Positions 42,679 to 52,990 are shown, numbered from the stretch's first letter. The stretch is 64,000 nucleotides of DNA from Citrobacter portucalensis (GCF_002042885.1 NZ_MVFY01000003.1:248001-312000), one strand, 5' to 3'. A program made the numbers and translations. The notes: generated from the letters alone by a model not told the origin.

Positions 42679-44793
42679 TTGTATCTGTTTGAAAGCCTGA
42701 ATCAACTGATTCAAAACTACCTGCCGGAAGACCAGATTAAGCGTCTTCGGCAGGCGTATCTCGTTGCACGTGACGCTCACGAGGGCCAGACACGTTCAAG
42801 CGGTGAACCCTATATCACGCACCCGGTAGCGGTAGCCTGCATTCTGGCCGAGATGAAACTCGACTACGAAACGCTGATGGCTGCGCTGCTGCATGACGTG
42901 ATTGAAGATACCCCAGCCACCTATCAGGACATGGAACAGCTTTTTGGTAAAAGCGTTGCAGAGCTGGTAGAAGGGGTATCGAAACTTGATAAGCTTAAGT
43001 TTCGCGATAAGAAAGAGGCGCAAGCTGAAAACTTTCGCAAGATGATTATGGCAATGGTGCAGGATATCCGCGTCATTCTCATCAAACTTGCCGACCGCAC
43101 CCACAACATGCGCACGCTGGGCTCATTACGCCCGGACAAACGTCGCCGCATCGCCCGTGAAACCCTCGAAATCTATAGTCCGCTGGCACACCGTTTAGGT
43201 ATTCATCACATTAAAACCGAGCTGGAAGAGCTGGGTTTTGAAGCGCTGTACCCAAACCGCTATCGCGTGATTAAAGAAGTGGTTAAAGCCGCTCGCGGCA
43301 ACCGCAAAGAGATGATCCAAAAAATCCTCTCGGAAATCGAAGGGCGTTTGCAGGAGGCAGGTATTCCGTGTCGCGTAAGCGGGCGTGAGAAGCACCTGTA
43401 CTCTATTTACTGCAAAATGGTGCTCAAAGAGCAGCGTTTTCACTCCATCATGGATATCTACGCATTTCGCGTCATCGTTCATGATTCCGATACCTGCTAT
43501 CGCGTACTCGGCCAGATGCACAGCCTGTACAAACCACGCCCTGGTCGCGTGAAAGACTATATCGCCATTCCGAAAGCGAACGGATATCAGTCTTTGCACA
43601 CCTCAATGATCGGCCCTCATGGCGTCCCGGTTGAAGTACAGATTCGTACTGAAGACATGGACCAGATGGCAGAAATGGGTGTCGCAGCGCACTGGGCTTA
43701 CAAAGAGCACGGCGGCGAAAGCAGCACCACTGCGCAAATCCGCGCTCAGCGCTGGATGCAAAGCTTGCTGGAACTGCAGCAGAGCGCCGGTAGCTCGTTT
43801 GAATTTATTGAAAGCGTCAAATCTGATCTCTTCCCGGATGAGATTTATGTTTTCACACCGGAAGGGCGCATTGTCGAACTGCCCGCCGGTGCAACGCCTG
43901 TCGACTTCGCCTACGCCGTGCATACCGATATCGGTCACGCCTGCGTCGGCGCGCGCGTCGACAGACAGCCTTACCCGCTTTCACAACCGCTCTTTAGCGG
44001 CCAGACCGTTGAGATTATCACCGCGCCGGGCGCACGTCCGAACGCAGCGTGGCTAAACTTCGTCGTCAGTTCGAAAGCGCGCGCCAAGATTCGCCAACTG
44101 TTGAAAAACCTCAAGCGCGATGATTCCGTCAGTCTGGGTCGTCGACTGCTCAACCATGCCCTGGGCGGTAGCCGTAAACTGGCTGAGATCCCGCCAGAGA
44201 GCATCCAGCGTGAGCTTGAGCGTATGAAGCTCGCCACGCTTGACGATCTGCTCGCAGAAATCGGGCTGGGTAACGCCATGAGCGTGGTGGTAGCGAAAAA
44301 CCTCCAGCAGGGCGAAGCAACAGCGAACGTACCAGCACAATCTGGCCATGGTCATCTGCCAATCAAAGGCGCAGACGGCGTGCTGATCACTTTCGCGAAA
44401 TGCTGTCGTCCAATTCCAGGTGATCCAATCATTGCCCACGTCAGTCCGGGTAAAGGTCTGGTGATCCACCATGAGTCCTGCCGTAATATTCGTGGCTACC
44501 AGAAAGAGCCAGAGAAGTTTATGGCGGTGGAATGGGATAAAGAGACGGAGCAGGAATTCATCACCGAGATTAAGGTGGATATGTTTAACCACCAGGGTGC
44601 TCTGGCGAACCTGACGGCGGCAATCAACACGACCACCTCCAATATTCAAAGTTTGAATACGGAAGAGAAAGATGGCCGCGTTTATAGCGCCTTTATTCGC
44701 CTGACCGCTCGCGATCGTGTGCACCTGGCGAATATCATGCGCAAAATCCGCGTCATGCCGGACGTGATAAAAGTCACCCGTAACCGAAACTAG
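42679..44793 (+). CDS. spoT: Bifunctional (p)ppGpp hydrolase/synthetase SpoT
   Basis: Main (p)ppGpp hydrolase with weak synthetase activity, controlling the stringent response. 704 residues, starting at TTG as in E. coli. Order: HD hydrolase domain (THPVAVACILAEMKLDYETL, MAALLHDVIEDTPATY with the His-Asp pair near 72, KLADRTHNMRTL); synthetase domain (SGREKHLYSIYCKM, YIAIPKANGYQSLHTSMIGP, MAEMGVAAHWAYKEHG); TGS domain (DEIYVFTPEGRIVELPAGAT); a conserved-cysteine region (ITFAKCCRPIPGDPI); and a C-terminal ACT domain. It is two residues longer than E. coli, with small differences near 370 and 560. trmH follows after 4 bp. Confidence 0.98.
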   Translation: MYLFESLNQLIQNYLPEDQIKRLRQAYLVARDAHEGQTRSSGEPYITHPVAVACILAEMKLDYETLMAALLHDVIEDTPATYQDMEQLFGKSVAELVEGVSKLDKLKFRDKKEAQAENFRKMIMAMVQDIRVILIKLADRTHNMRTLGSLRPDKRRRIARETLEIYSPLAHRLGIHHIKTELEELGFEALYPNRYRVIKEVVKAARGNRKEMIQKILSEIEGRLQEAGIPCRVSGREKHLYSIYCKMVLKEQRFHSIMDIYAFRVIVHDSDTCYRVLGQMHSLYKPRPGRVKDYIAIPKANGYQSLHTSMIGPHGVPVEVQIRTEDMDQMAEMGVAAHWAYKEHGGESSTTAQIRAQRWMQSLLELQQSAGSSFEFIESVKSDLFPDEIYVFTPEGRIVELPAGATPVDFAYAVHTDIGHACVGARVDRQPYPLSQPLFSGQTVEIITAPGARPNAAWLNFVVSSKARAKIRQLLKNLKRDDSVSLGRRLLNHALGGSRKLAEIPPESIQRELERMKLATLDDLLAEIGLGNAMSVVVAKNLQQGEATANVPAQSGHGHLPIKGADGVLITFAKCCRPIPGDPIIAHVSPGKGLVIHHESCRNIRGYQKEPEKFMAVEWDKETEQEFITEIKVDMFNHQGALANLTAAINTTTSNIQSLNTEEKDGRVYSAFIRLTARDRVHLANIMRKIRVMPDVIKVTRNRN

Positions 44794-44797
44794 TCTT

Positions 44798-45487
44798 ATG
44801 AATGAACAGCGCTATGCACGTATCCGCGAGATGCTCGCACGTCGTCAGCCCGATCTGACCGTCTGCATGGAGCAGGTTCACAAACCTCATAACGTTTCTG
44901 CGATTATTCGTACTGCAGATGCGGTTGGCGTGCATGAAGTCCACGCCGTCTGGCCGGGTAGCCGTATGCGCACCATGGCCTCTTCTGCCGCAGGCAGCAA
45001 CAGTTGGGTGCAGGTGAAAACTCACCTTACCATTGGCGATGCGGTCACACATTTAAAAAGCCGGGGCATGCAGGTCCTGGCAACCCATCTGTCAGATAAA
45101 GCTGTGGATTTTCGCGAGATTGATTACACGCGCCCCACCTGCATCCTGATGGGCCAGGAGAAAACCGGCATCACTCAGGAAGCGTTGAATCTGGCTGATC
45201 AGGACATCATCATTCCCATGACTGGCATGGTGCAGTCACTGAACGTTTCTGTCGCCTCCGCGCTGATTCTGTACGAAGCACAGCGCCAGCGGCAAAACGC
45301 GGGGATGTACCGACGAGAAAACAGCATGCTGCCACAAGAAGAGCAGCAGCGCTTACTGTTTGAAGGCGGTTATCCGGTGCTGGCGAATGTCGCTAAGCGC
45401 AAAGGTCTTCCCTACCCTCACGTAAACACGCAGGGCGAAATTGAAGCCGATGCAACGTGGTGGGCCACTATGCAATCTGCGAGATAA
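44798..45487 (+). CDS. trmH: tRNA (guanosine-18-2'-O)-methyltransferase TrmH (SpoU)
   Basis: SPOUT enzyme methylating G18 of tRNA. 229 residues as in E. coli. Features: N-terminal RQPDLTVCMEQVHKPHNVSA followed by IIRTADAVGVHEVHAVWP (motif 1 with the catalytic arginine), PTCILMGQEKTGITQEAL (motif 2) and DIIIPMTGMVQSLNVSVASA, then LILYEAQRQR (motif 3 and knot). Translation is tightly linked to spoT and recG, with gaps of 4 and 5 bp. Confidence 0.97.
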   Translation: MNEQRYARIREMLARRQPDLTVCMEQVHKPHNVSAIIRTADAVGVHEVHAVWPGSRMRTMASSAAGSNSWVQVKTHLTIGDAVTHLKSRGMQVLATHLSDKAVDFREIDYTRPTCILMGQEKTGITQEALNLADQDIIIPMTGMVQSLNVSVASALILYEAQRQRQNAGMYRRENSMLPQEEQQRLLFEGGYPVLANVAKRKGLPYPHVNTQGEIEADATWWATMQSAR

Positions 45488-45492
45488 ACGCG

Positions 45493-47574
45493 ATGAAAGG
45501 CCGTTTACTGGATGCCATCCCACTCAACTCTCTGACCGGCGTTGGCGCAGCGCAAAGCAGTAAACTGGCGAAAATTGGCCTGCACACCGTGCAGGACCTC
45601 CTGCTCCACCTCCCTCTGCGTTACGAAGACCGTACCCATCTGTACCCAATTGGCGAACTGCTGCCGGGTGTCTATGCCACCGTTGAAGGCGAAGTGCTGA
45701 ACTGCAATATTACCTTCGGCGGCCGCCGGATGATGACCTGTCAAATCAGCGATGGCTCGGGGATTCTCACCATGCGCTTTTTCAACTTCAGCGCAGCGAT
45801 GAAAAACAGCCTCGCTACCGGGCGTAGGGTACTGGCCTACGGCGAAGCCAAACGCGGGAAATACGGCGCAGAGATGATTCACCCGGAATACCGCGTACAA
45901 GGCGATCTCAGCACGCCAGAATTGCAGGAAACACTCACACCAGTATATCCAACCACCGAAGGTGTGAAGCAGGCCACGCTGCGCAAGCTGACCGATCAGG
46001 CACTGGATCTACTCGATACCTGCGCCATTGCCGAACTGCTGCCGCCAGAGCTGTCACAGGGCATGATGAGCCTACCCGAAGCACTGCGCACGTTGCACCG
46101 CCCCCCACCGTCGCTGCAACTCAGCGATCTGGAAACCGGACAGCATCCGGCGCAGCGACGTCTGATTCTCGAAGAACTACTGGCGCATAATCTCAGCATG
46201 CTGGCACTACGCGCCGGGGCACAGCGTTTTCACGCCCAGCCGTTAAGTGCTAACAACGCGCTAAAAGATAAGCTGCTGGCAGCATTGCCGTTCAAACCTA
46301 CTGGCGCACAGGCCCGCGTTACCGCTGAGATTGAACGCGATATGGCACTGGATGTGCCGATGATGCGCCTGGTGCAGGGTGATGTCGGCTCCGGTAAAAC
46401 GCTGGTTGCCGCGCTGGCCGCGCTGCGGGCTATCGCACATGGTAAGCAGGTTGCGCTAATGGCTCCTACCGAACTATTGGCTGAACAACATGCAAATAAC
46501 TTCCGCAACTGGTTCGCGCCACTGGGCGTTGAAGTGGGCTGGCTGGCGGGCAAGCAGAAAGGTAAAGCGCGTCTGGCGCAACAAGAAGCCATCGCCAGCG
46601 GTCAGGTGCAGATGATTGTCGGCACGCACGCGATTTTCCAGGAACAGGTGCAGTTCAACGGGCTGGCGCTGGTTATCATCGACGAACAGCACCGCTTCGG
46701 CGTTCATCAGCGCCTGGCGCTGTGGGAAAAAGGTCAGCAGCAGGGTTTCCACCCACACCAGCTAATCATGACCGCCACGCCGATTCCACGTACCCTGGCG
46801 ATGACAGCCTATGCTGACCTCGACACGTCGGTCATTGACGAACTGCCTCCGGGGCGTACGCCGGTCACTACGGTCGCCATTCCGGATACCCGCCGCAGCG
46901 ATATCATTGATCGCGTGCGCAACGCCTGTACCCACGAAGGACGTCAGGCATACTGGGTCTGTACGCTGATTGAAGAGTCCGACTTGTTGGAAGCTCAGGC
47001 GGCAGAAGCGACGTGGGAAGAGCTTAAACTGGCGCTGCCAGAACTCAATATTGGCCTGGTACATGGGCGCATGAAGCCCGCCGAGAAGCAGTCAGTAATG
47101 GCGGCCTTTAAGCAGGGTGAACTGCATCTGCTGGTTGCCACCACGGTGATTGAAGTGGGCGTGGACGTGCCAAACGCCAGCCTGATGATTATTGAAAACC
47201 CGGAACGCTTAGGTCTGGCCCAGTTGCACCAGTTGCGTGGTCGCGTAGGCCGTGGCGCGGTGGCTTCCCACTGCGTTCTGCTCTACAAATCACCGCTGTC
47301 TAAAACCGCGCAGAAACGCCTGCAGGTTCTGCGAGACAGCAACGACGGGTTCGTAATTGCGCAAAAAGATTTAGAGATTCGCGGCCCCGGCGAGCTGTTA
47401 GGTACTCGCCAGACCGGAACGGCAGAATTCAAGGTCGCAGATTTACTGCGCGATCAGGCGATTATCCCGGAAGTTCAGCGCATTGCCCGCCATATTCACG
47501 AACGTTATCCGCAACAGGCCGTGGCACTGATAGAGCGCTGGATGCCGGAAACCGAACGCTACTCCAACGCGTAG
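45493..47574 (+). CDS. recG: ATP-dependent DNA helicase RecG
   Basis: Branch-migration helicase that remodels stalled forks, R-loops and recombination intermediates. 693 residues from the ATG matching E. coli; twelve codons further upstream in frame overlap trmH and were rejected. The N-terminal wedge domain (to about 250) contacts the junction; the helicase core has RLVQGDVGSGKTLVAALAAL (Walker A), LVIIDEQHRFGV (motif II), MTATPIPRTLAMTAYADLD (motif III), LVATTVIEVGVDVPNASLMI and QLHQLRGRVGRG. The last gene of the gmk series, followed by a hairpin. Confidence 0.98.
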   Translation: MKGRLLDAIPLNSLTGVGAAQSSKLAKIGLHTVQDLLLHLPLRYEDRTHLYPIGELLPGVYATVEGEVLNCNITFGGRRMMTCQISDGSGILTMRFFNFSAAMKNSLATGRRVLAYGEAKRGKYGAEMIHPEYRVQGDLSTPELQETLTPVYPTTEGVKQATLRKLTDQALDLLDTCAIAELLPPELSQGMMSLPEALRTLHRPPPSLQLSDLETGQHPAQRRLILEELLAHNLSMLALRAGAQRFHAQPLSANNALKDKLLAALPFKPTGAQARVTAEIERDMALDVPMMRLVQGDVGSGKTLVAALAALRAIAHGKQVALMAPTELLAEQHANNFRNWFAPLGVEVGWLAGKQKGKARLAQQEAIASGQVQMIVGTHAIFQEQVQFNGLALVIIDEQHRFGVHQRLALWEKGQQQGFHPHQLIMTATPIPRTLAMTAYADLDTSVIDELPPGRTPVTTVAIPDTRRSDIIDRVRNACTHEGRQAYWVCTLIEESDLLEAQAAEATWEELKLALPELNIGLVHGRMKPAEKQSVMAAFKQGELHLLVATTVIEVGVDVPNASLMIIENPERLGLAQLHQLRGRVGRGAVASHCVLLYKSPLSKTAQKRLQVLRDSNDGFVIAQKDLEIRGPGELLGTRQTGTAEFKVADLLRDQAIIPEVQRIARHIHERYPQQAVALIERWMPETERYSNA

Positions 47575-47584
47575 TTAATTCATA

Positions 47585-47609
47585 GCGGCGGCGGATGTTA
47601 TCCCGCCGC
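47585..47609. terminator. Hairpin between recG and gltS
   Basis: GCGGCGG and CCGCCGC arms (7 bp, all GC) around an 11-base loop, 10 bp after recG and 8 bp from the gltS stop. No T run on either side, so it is a possible weak shared terminator. Confidence 0.5.
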
Positions 47610-47616
47610 ACAGCCG

Positions 47617-48822
47617 TTATTGCGCGAAAATCGGTAACAGCAGATACAGCTTAATCACCAGCGCGTTGACGATATCGATAAAGAACGCCCCCACCATCGG
47701 CACCACCAGAAACGCCATATGGGATGGTCCAAAACGTTCGGTAATCGCCTGCATGTTGGCAATCGCCGTCGGCGTCGCGCCGAGACCAAAACCACAGTGT
47801 CCGGCTGCCAGCACGGCGGCATCGTAGTTCTTACCCATCATGCGCCAGGTGACGAATATCGCGTACAGCGCCATGAAAATAGTCTGCACAACCAGGATTG
47901 CCAGCATCGGCAAGGCCAGTGAAGCCAGTTCCCACAGCTTCAGACTCATCAGCGCCATCGCCAGGAACAGCGACAGACTTACGTTACCCAGCACCGAAAC
48001 TGCACGTTCGAACACCCGATAAAAACCCAGTAGCGCCAGACCGTTACTGAGGATCACCCCAACAAACAGCACGCAGACGAAGGTCGGCAATTCCAGCACT
48101 GTTCCAACCAGCATTTGCGCAACGATTTTACCCACCGTCAGACAGATAGCGATCAGAGCAATGGTTTCAATCAGCACCAGCGAGGTGATCATGCGCCCAA
48201 CGTCCGGCTTTTCAAATGCGGTCGGCACGGCCTGATCGTCCGGCATACCGTCTGGCGTGGTGGAGTGTTTGACCAGATAGCGTGCCACCGGGCCGCCAAT
48301 CAGCCCACCCAACACCAGACCAAACGTTGCGCAAGCCATCGCCACTTCAGTCGCATTGGTGAAGCCATAACGTTCAATAAACAGCTTGCTCCACGCGGCC
48401 CCGGTTCCGTGTCCACCAGAGAGGGTGATCGAGCCAGCGATCAGACCCATCAGCGGGTCCAGACCCAGCAGGGTCGCCATACCGATACCGATGGCGTTTT
48501 GCATCAGCAACAAGCCAACAACCACAATCAGAAAAATACCCACCACGCGGCCGCCAGCACGCAAACTGGCGATATTGGCGTTCAGGCCGATAGTGGCGAA
48601 GAAAGCCAGCATCAGCGGATCGCGCAGGGTCATATCGAAGTTCACTTCCCAACCCATGCTTTTTTTCAGCACCAGCAGCGCAATCGCCACCAGCAATCCG
48701 CCTGCAACGGGTTCGGGAATGGTGTATTTTTTCAGGAAGGAAACAGACTGGACGAGCTTACGTCCCAGCAGCAACACAAGGGTTGCCGCAACCAGCGTTG
48801 ATAACGTATCGAGATAAAACAT
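47617..48822 (-). CDS. gltS: Sodium/glutamate symporter GltS
   Basis: Inner-membrane Na+-dependent glutamate carrier. 401 residues as in E. coli. Two inverted halves of about five helices each carry a re-entrant glycine-rich loop: GSITLSGGHGTGAAWSKLFI in the first and LAAGHCGFGLGATPTAIANM in the second, both signatures of the ESS family. It is leftward, divergent from xanP across about 225 bp, and converges on recG. Confidence 0.98.
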   Translation of the reverse strand: MFYLDTLSTLVAATLVLLLGRKLVQSVSFLKKYTIPEPVAGGLLVAIALLVLKKSMGWEVNFDMTLRDPLMLAFFATIGLNANIASLRAGGRVVGIFLIVVVGLLLMQNAIGIGMATLLGLDPLMGLIAGSITLSGGHGTGAAWSKLFIERYGFTNATEVAMACATFGLVLGGLIGGPVARYLVKHSTTPDGMPDDQAVPTAFEKPDVGRMITSLVLIETIALIAICLTVGKIVAQMLVGTVLELPTFVCVLFVGVILSNGLALLGFYRVFERAVSVLGNVSLSLFLAMALMSLKLWELASLALPMLAILVVQTIFMALYAIFVTWRMMGKNYDAAVLAAGHCGFGLGATPTAIANMQAITERFGPSHMAFLVVPMVGAFFIDIVNALVIKLYLLLPIFAQ

Positions 48823-48980
48823 TTACAGCTCCATTAGTGCGTTTAGCACAATCACGCACGATGCATTCCAGACCGATTTTTAGCTCTTATTGAGTTTTCG
48901 GAGTGGATTTTAAGCAGAAAATGATGAAAAGTTATATAAAAATGTTTGTTTATCCGTTTTAAATATTAAGAATACCTGCT

Positions 48981-49017
48981 AGCAAACGTTTGCTTTTCTG
49001 CCCTGGTCAGATAAAAT
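48981..49017 (+). promoter_or_regulatory. PurR-type operator and -10 box upstream of xanP
   Basis: AGCAAACGTTTGCT (48981-48994) is a perfect 14-bp palindrome matching the PurR operator pattern (ACGCAAACGTTTGCGT) over its 12 central bases. A -10-like TAAAAT lies at 49012-49017, so the operator overlaps the -35 region, the expected place for repression. The xanP ATG is 53 bp further. Purine-controlled repression of a purine permease makes sense; the binding itself is an inference. Confidence 0.7.
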
Positions 49018-49047
49018 CACCGCTTTTCCACCATGGGATTGCCTCTG

Positions 49048-50439
49048 ATGTCCGTTAACGCCGTAGAGTCAACAAATGCGCAACCGGTTGCGCAGACTCA
49101 CAACAGTGAACTGATTTACCGTCTTGAAGATCGCCCCCCGTTAGCCCAGACCCTGTTTGCCGCCTGTCAGCATCTGCTGGCCATGTTCGTCGCGGTGATC
49201 ACCCCTGCTCTGTTAATTTGCCAGGCGCTTGGTTTACCGGCTCAGGATACTCAACACATTATCAGTATGTCGCTGTTCGCCTCCGGCGTGGCTTCTATCA
49301 TCCAGATCAAAGCCTGGGGGCCGGTCGGCTCAGGGCTGCTATCCATTCAGGGCACCAGCTTTAACTTTGTTGCGCCACTGATTATGGGCGGTACGGCGCT
49401 AAAAACCGGTGGCGCAGATGTCCCAACCATGATGGCGGCGCTGTTCGGTACGCTGATGCTGGCAAGCTGCACCGAGATGGTTATCTCGCGTGTCCTGCAC
49501 CTGGCGCGTCGTATTATTACTCCGCTGGTCTCAGGGGTGGTAGTGATGATTATCGGCCTGTCGTTGATTCAGGTGGGTCTGACATCGATTGGCGGTGGCT
49601 ATGCCGCAATGAGCGACAACACCTTTGGTGCGCCGAAGAATTTACTGTTGGCAGGCGTGGTGCTGGCGCTAATCATCCTGCTTAACCGTCAACGCAACCC
49701 GTACCTGCGCGTTGCGTCATTGGTGATTGCGATGGCGGCAGGCTATCTGCTGGCCTGGTTTATGGACATGCTGCCGCAAAATACCGCACCGGTAAGTCAG
49801 GACCTGCTGATGGTGCCAACGCCGCTGTATTATGGCCTGGGCATCGACTGGAGTTTACTGCTGCCGCTGATGCTGGTCTTTATGATCACTTCACTGGAAA
49901 CCATCGGCGATATTACGGCCACCTCTGATGTCTCCGAGCAGCCGGTTTCTGGTCCGCTGTATATGAAGCGCCTGAAAGGCGGCGTGCTGGCGAACGGTCT
50001 GAACTCGTTTGTTTCCGCCGTGTTCAACACCTTCCCGAACTCCTGTTTTGGCCAGAACAATGGGGTTATTCAGTTAACAGGCGTTGCCAGCCGCTACGTT
50101 GGTTTTGTGGTGGCGCTGATGTTGATCGCGCTGGGCCTGTTCCCGGCAGTCAGCGGTTTTGTACAGCATATTCCTGAGCCGGTACTGGGCGGCGCAACGC
50201 TGGTGATGTTCGGTACTATCGCAGCATCCGGTGTGCGTATCGTGTCCCGCGAGCCGTTGAACCGCCGCGCGATTCTGATTATCGCGCTGTCGCTGGCCGT
50301 TGGTCTGGGTGTTTCCCAGCAGCCGCTGATTCTCCAGTTCGCCCCGGATTGGGTGAAAAACCTACTCTCTTCCGGTATCGCCGCTGGCGGTATTACCGCA
50401 ATCGTTCTGAATCTGGTATTCCCACCAGAAAAGCAATAA
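49048..50439 (+). CDS. xanP: Xanthine permease XanP
   Basis: Inner-membrane xanthine:H+ symporter of the NCS2 family. 463 residues from the ATG matching E. coli XanP; an ATG 5 codons upstream is also in frame. About 14 hydrophobic segments. Features: [20 protein letters not shown] with the conserved His near 31, [40 protein letters not shown], and the NCS2 signature [20 protein letters not shown]. Single gene, probably under PurR control. Confidence 0.96.
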   Translation: MSVNAVESTNAQPVAQTHNSELIYRLEDRPPLAQTLFAACQHLLAMFVAVITPALLICQALGLPAQDTQHIISMSLFASGVASIIQIKAWGPVGSGLLSIQGTSFNFVAPLIMGGTALKTGGADVPTMMAALFGTLMLASCTEMVISRVLHLARRIITPLVSGVVVMIIGLSLIQVGLTSIGGGYAAMSDNTFGAPKNLLLAGVVLALIILLNRQRNPYLRVASLVIAMAAGYLLAWFMDMLPQNTAPVSQDLLMVPTPLYYGLGIDWSLLLPLMLVFMITSLETIGDITATSDVSEQPVSGPLYMKRLKGGVLANGLNSFVSAVFNTFPNSCFGQNNGVIQLTGVASRYVGFVVALMLIALGLFPAVSGFVQHIPEPVLGGATLVMFGTIAASGVRIVSREPLNRRAILIIALSLAVGLGVSQQPLILQFAPDWVKNLLSSGIAAGGITAIVLNLVFPPEKQ

Positions 50440-50560
50440 GCAAAATGCGGCGTTGGTTCTGAATCAACGCCGCTGTAACGCTCTTTCACCATTCCCGCCT
50501 TGAGCATTGCGCCTAAATCGTGCATAACTTGACTATGTGCACTTCGCGGGATGGAAGACC

Positions 50561-52270
50561 ATGAAATTTATTGGAAAGCTGCTTCTTTACGTGCTGATCG
50601 CCCTTGCAGTGGCGATTCTCGGCCTTTATTTTCTACTGCAAACCCGCTGGGGGGCAGAGCACGTCAGCGCCTGGGTTTCGGAGAACAGCAGCTACCATCT
50701 GGCGTTTGATGCCATCGATCACCGGTTTTCCTCCCCTTCCCATATTCTGCTGGAAAACGTCACCTTTGGCCGGGATGGTCAACCCGCAACGCTGGTCGCT
50801 AAAACGGTCGATATTGGGCTGAGTAGCCGCCAAATCACCGACCCGCTGCACGTAGACACCATTTTGTTGCAAAACGGCACGCTGAATCTTTCCCAGCAAA
50901 CCGCACCGCTGCCGTTCCAGGCCGATCGCCTGCAATTGCAGGATATGGCGCTTAACAGCCCCGGCAGCGAGTGGAATCTCAGCGCCCAGCGCGTTAACGG
51001 CGGCGTCATTCCCTGGAGCCCTGAGGCAGGTAAAATTCTCGGGAGCAAAGCGCAAATTCAGCTCAGCGCCAGTTCGTTGACGCTCAACGATGTTCCAACT
51101 ACCAACGTCTTGATTGAAGGCAGCATCGACCATGACCGGGTGACGCTAAGCAATATTGGCGCTGACGTGGCGCGTGGGGCATTAACCGGCGTAGCGCAAC
51201 GCAATGCCGACGGGAGTTGGGTTGTGGAGAATCTGCGCCTGAACGATATCCGGCTGCAAAGCGACAAATCGCTGGCCGACTTTTTTGCCCCGTTAAGCAC
51301 TATTCCTTCCCTGCAAATTGGTCGTCTGGAAGTGACGGATGCCCGTCTGCAAGGCCCCGACTGGGCGGTGACGGATCTCGATCTGAGCTTGCGCAACATG
51401 ACCTTCAGCAAGGACGACTGGCAAACTCAGGAAGGCAAACTGTCGATGAATGCCAGCGAGTTTATTTACGGCTCTCTGCACTTCTTCGATCCGATTCTGA
51501 ACGCCGAGTTCTCACCGCAGGGCATTGCGCTGCGCCAGTTCACCACCCGCTGGGAAGGCGGTATGGTCAGAACATCCGGAAACTGGATGCGCAGCAACAA
51601 AGCGCTGGTCCTTGACGATGCCGCTATTGCTGGTCTGGAATACACGCTGCCGGAAAACTGGAAGCAGCTGTGGATGAAACCCCTGCCAGAGTGGCTAAAC
51701 AGCCTGACGCTGAAGAAATTCAGCGCCAGCCGCAATCTGGTGATTGATATCGACCCGAGTTTCCCGTGGCAGCTCACTGCACTGGACGGCTACGGCGCTA
51801 ACCTCGGGCTGGTACAGAACAATCAGTGGGGGATCTGGAGCGGGAGCGCCACCCTCAACGCTGCCGCAGCCACCTTTAACCGTACGGATGTGCGTCGTCC
51901 TTCGCTGGCGCTAACGGCAAACAGCAGCACCATCAATATCAGCGAACTGAGCGCCTATACGGAAAAAGGACTGCTGGAGGCCACTGCCAGCATTTCGCAG
52001 CTACCTCAGCGCCAGACGCAGGTCAGCCTGAACGGGCGCGGCGTGCCAATGACGATCCTGCAGCAGTGGGGCTGGCCCGCACTGCCGCTTTCCGGCGATG
52101 GCAACATCCAGCTTACCGCCAGCGGCAATATTCAGGCCGATGCGCCGCTCAAGCCAACGGTCAACGGTCAGCTGCATGCGGTGAACGTGGAGAAACAGCA
52201 GGTAACGCAAACTATGCAGGCGGGCGTGGTTTCGGGGAGTGAAGTCACTGCACCACCACCCGCACAATGA
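50561..52270 (+). CDS. yicH: AsmA-family inner-membrane-anchored protein YicH
   Basis: 569 residues from the ATG, as in E. coli; eight upstream codons in frame were not used. One N-terminal membrane helix (about 4-26, GKLLLYVLIALAVAILGLYF) anchors a long periplasmic beta-rich domain. The C-terminal half has the AsmA-like repeat pattern LNAAAATFNRTDVRRPSLAL followed by TANSSTINISELSAYTEKG. The AsmA/TamB/YhdP group is thought to form lipid-conducting bridges between membranes; YicH is a less-studied member. It converges on the lyxose isomerase gene. Confidence 0.94.
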   Translation: MKFIGKLLLYVLIALAVAILGLYFLLQTRWGAEHVSAWVSENSSYHLAFDAIDHRFSSPSHILLENVTFGRDGQPATLVAKTVDIGLSSRQITDPLHVDTILLQNGTLNLSQQTAPLPFQADRLQLQDMALNSPGSEWNLSAQRVNGGVIPWSPEAGKILGSKAQIQLSASSLTLNDVPTTNVLIEGSIDHDRVTLSNIGADVARGALTGVAQRNADGSWVVENLRLNDIRLQSDKSLADFFAPLSTIPSLQIGRLEVTDARLQGPDWAVTDLDLSLRNMTFSKDDWQTQEGKLSMNASEFIYGSLHFFDPILNAEFSPQGIALRQFTTRWEGGMVRTSGNWMRSNKALVLDDAAIAGLEYTLPENWKQLWMKPLPEWLNSLTLKKFSASRNLVIDIDPSFPWQLTALDGYGANLGLVQNNQWGIWSGSATLNAAAATFNRTDVRRPSLALTANSSTINISELSAYTEKGLLEATASISQLPQRQTQVSLNGRGVPMTILQQWGWPALPLSGDGNIQLTASGNIQADAPLKPTVNGQLHAVNVEKQQVTQTMQAGVVSGSEVTAPPPAQ

Positions 52271-52276
52271 TTTATT

Positions 52277-52302
52277 GCCCGGTGACGCTTCGCTTACCGG
52301 GC
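52277..52302. repeat. REP element between yicH and the isomerase gene
   Basis: GCCCGGT...ACCGGGC arms around GACGCTTCGCTT, followed by CTAC, the GCCCGGTGACGC...ACCGGGCCTAC REP variant. It lies between two converging genes. Confidence 0.8.
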
Positions 52303-52312
52303 CTACTCACGC

Positions 52313-52990
52313 TCATAAGCGAATATATTCACTGCACAACAGCCACTTCACCGGCTCGTCTTCTTCAATCACCGGGAAGCGACCGCCAGATTCCAGAAAG
52401 TGGTTGTCATGCTGGTCGTCATTGACCATCGAGATTTCCCAGCCCAGCACGAACGCCTTCTCCGCCCAAAAGCGATGATACAAGCGCGGTGGCAGGCACA
52501 CTCCTTGTCCCGGTTTCAATACCAGCGTCTCGCCAGCGTTAACGGTACGCCGCTGACCATCCACGCTAACCTCAACAACGCGTCGGGCGTCATACTCATC
52601 ATCAGGCGTGACCCACGCCAGCTGCATACATAAATCACCGCCGCCGCGATTAACGATATCTTCCATTTTATGGCGATGAAAATGCCATGGCGTTTGCTGA
52701 TCCTGCTGAATTTGCAGCATCTTTTCGGCATACGGTTTGGGGTAATCCGCTGACCCCATCAGACCATTGCGCAACGTTAGTAACGTCAGCCCCGTTTGCG
52801 CAAAATCTCCGTGCCCGAAGTCGGTAATATCCCAGCCCAACTGGAGATCACGCACTTCACGCCACAGAGTTTGATCCTGTTGCCGCCAGGCATCGACCGT
52901 AAAATATGCGAAATCAGGCAGACAGACCCGAAAAGTCTCAGCGATGGCATGCGCTTTATCGACGGCATAATTAATGTGTGAACGCTTCAT
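52313..52990 (-). CDS. D-lyxose ketol-isomerase-like cupin
   Basis: 225 residues from the ATG with AAGGAAAAG just upstream; 15 extra codons in frame were rejected. A single cupin barrel with metal ligands in TPWHFHRHKMEDIVNRGGGD (two His and a Glu) and a further His in CLPPRLYHRFWAE, the manganese site seen in D-lyxose isomerases such as the E. coli O157 enzyme. Those enzymes interconvert D-lyxose/D-xylulose and D-mannose/D-fructose. Last gene of the PTS operon, 49 bp after the first aldolase. Because a PTS delivers phosphosugars, the natural substrate may be phosphorylated. Confidence 0.82.
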   Translation of the reverse strand: MKRSHINYAVDKAHAIAETFRVCLPDFAYFTVDAWRQQDQTLWREVRDLQLGWDITDFGHGDFAQTGLTLLTLRNGLMGSADYPKPYAEKMLQIQQDQQTPWHFHRHKMEDIVNRGGGDLCMQLAWVTPDDEYDARRVVEVSVDGQRRTVNAGETLVLKPGQGVCLPPRLYHRFWAEKAFVLGWEISMVNDDQHDNHFLESGGRFPVIEEDEPVKWLLCSEYIRL

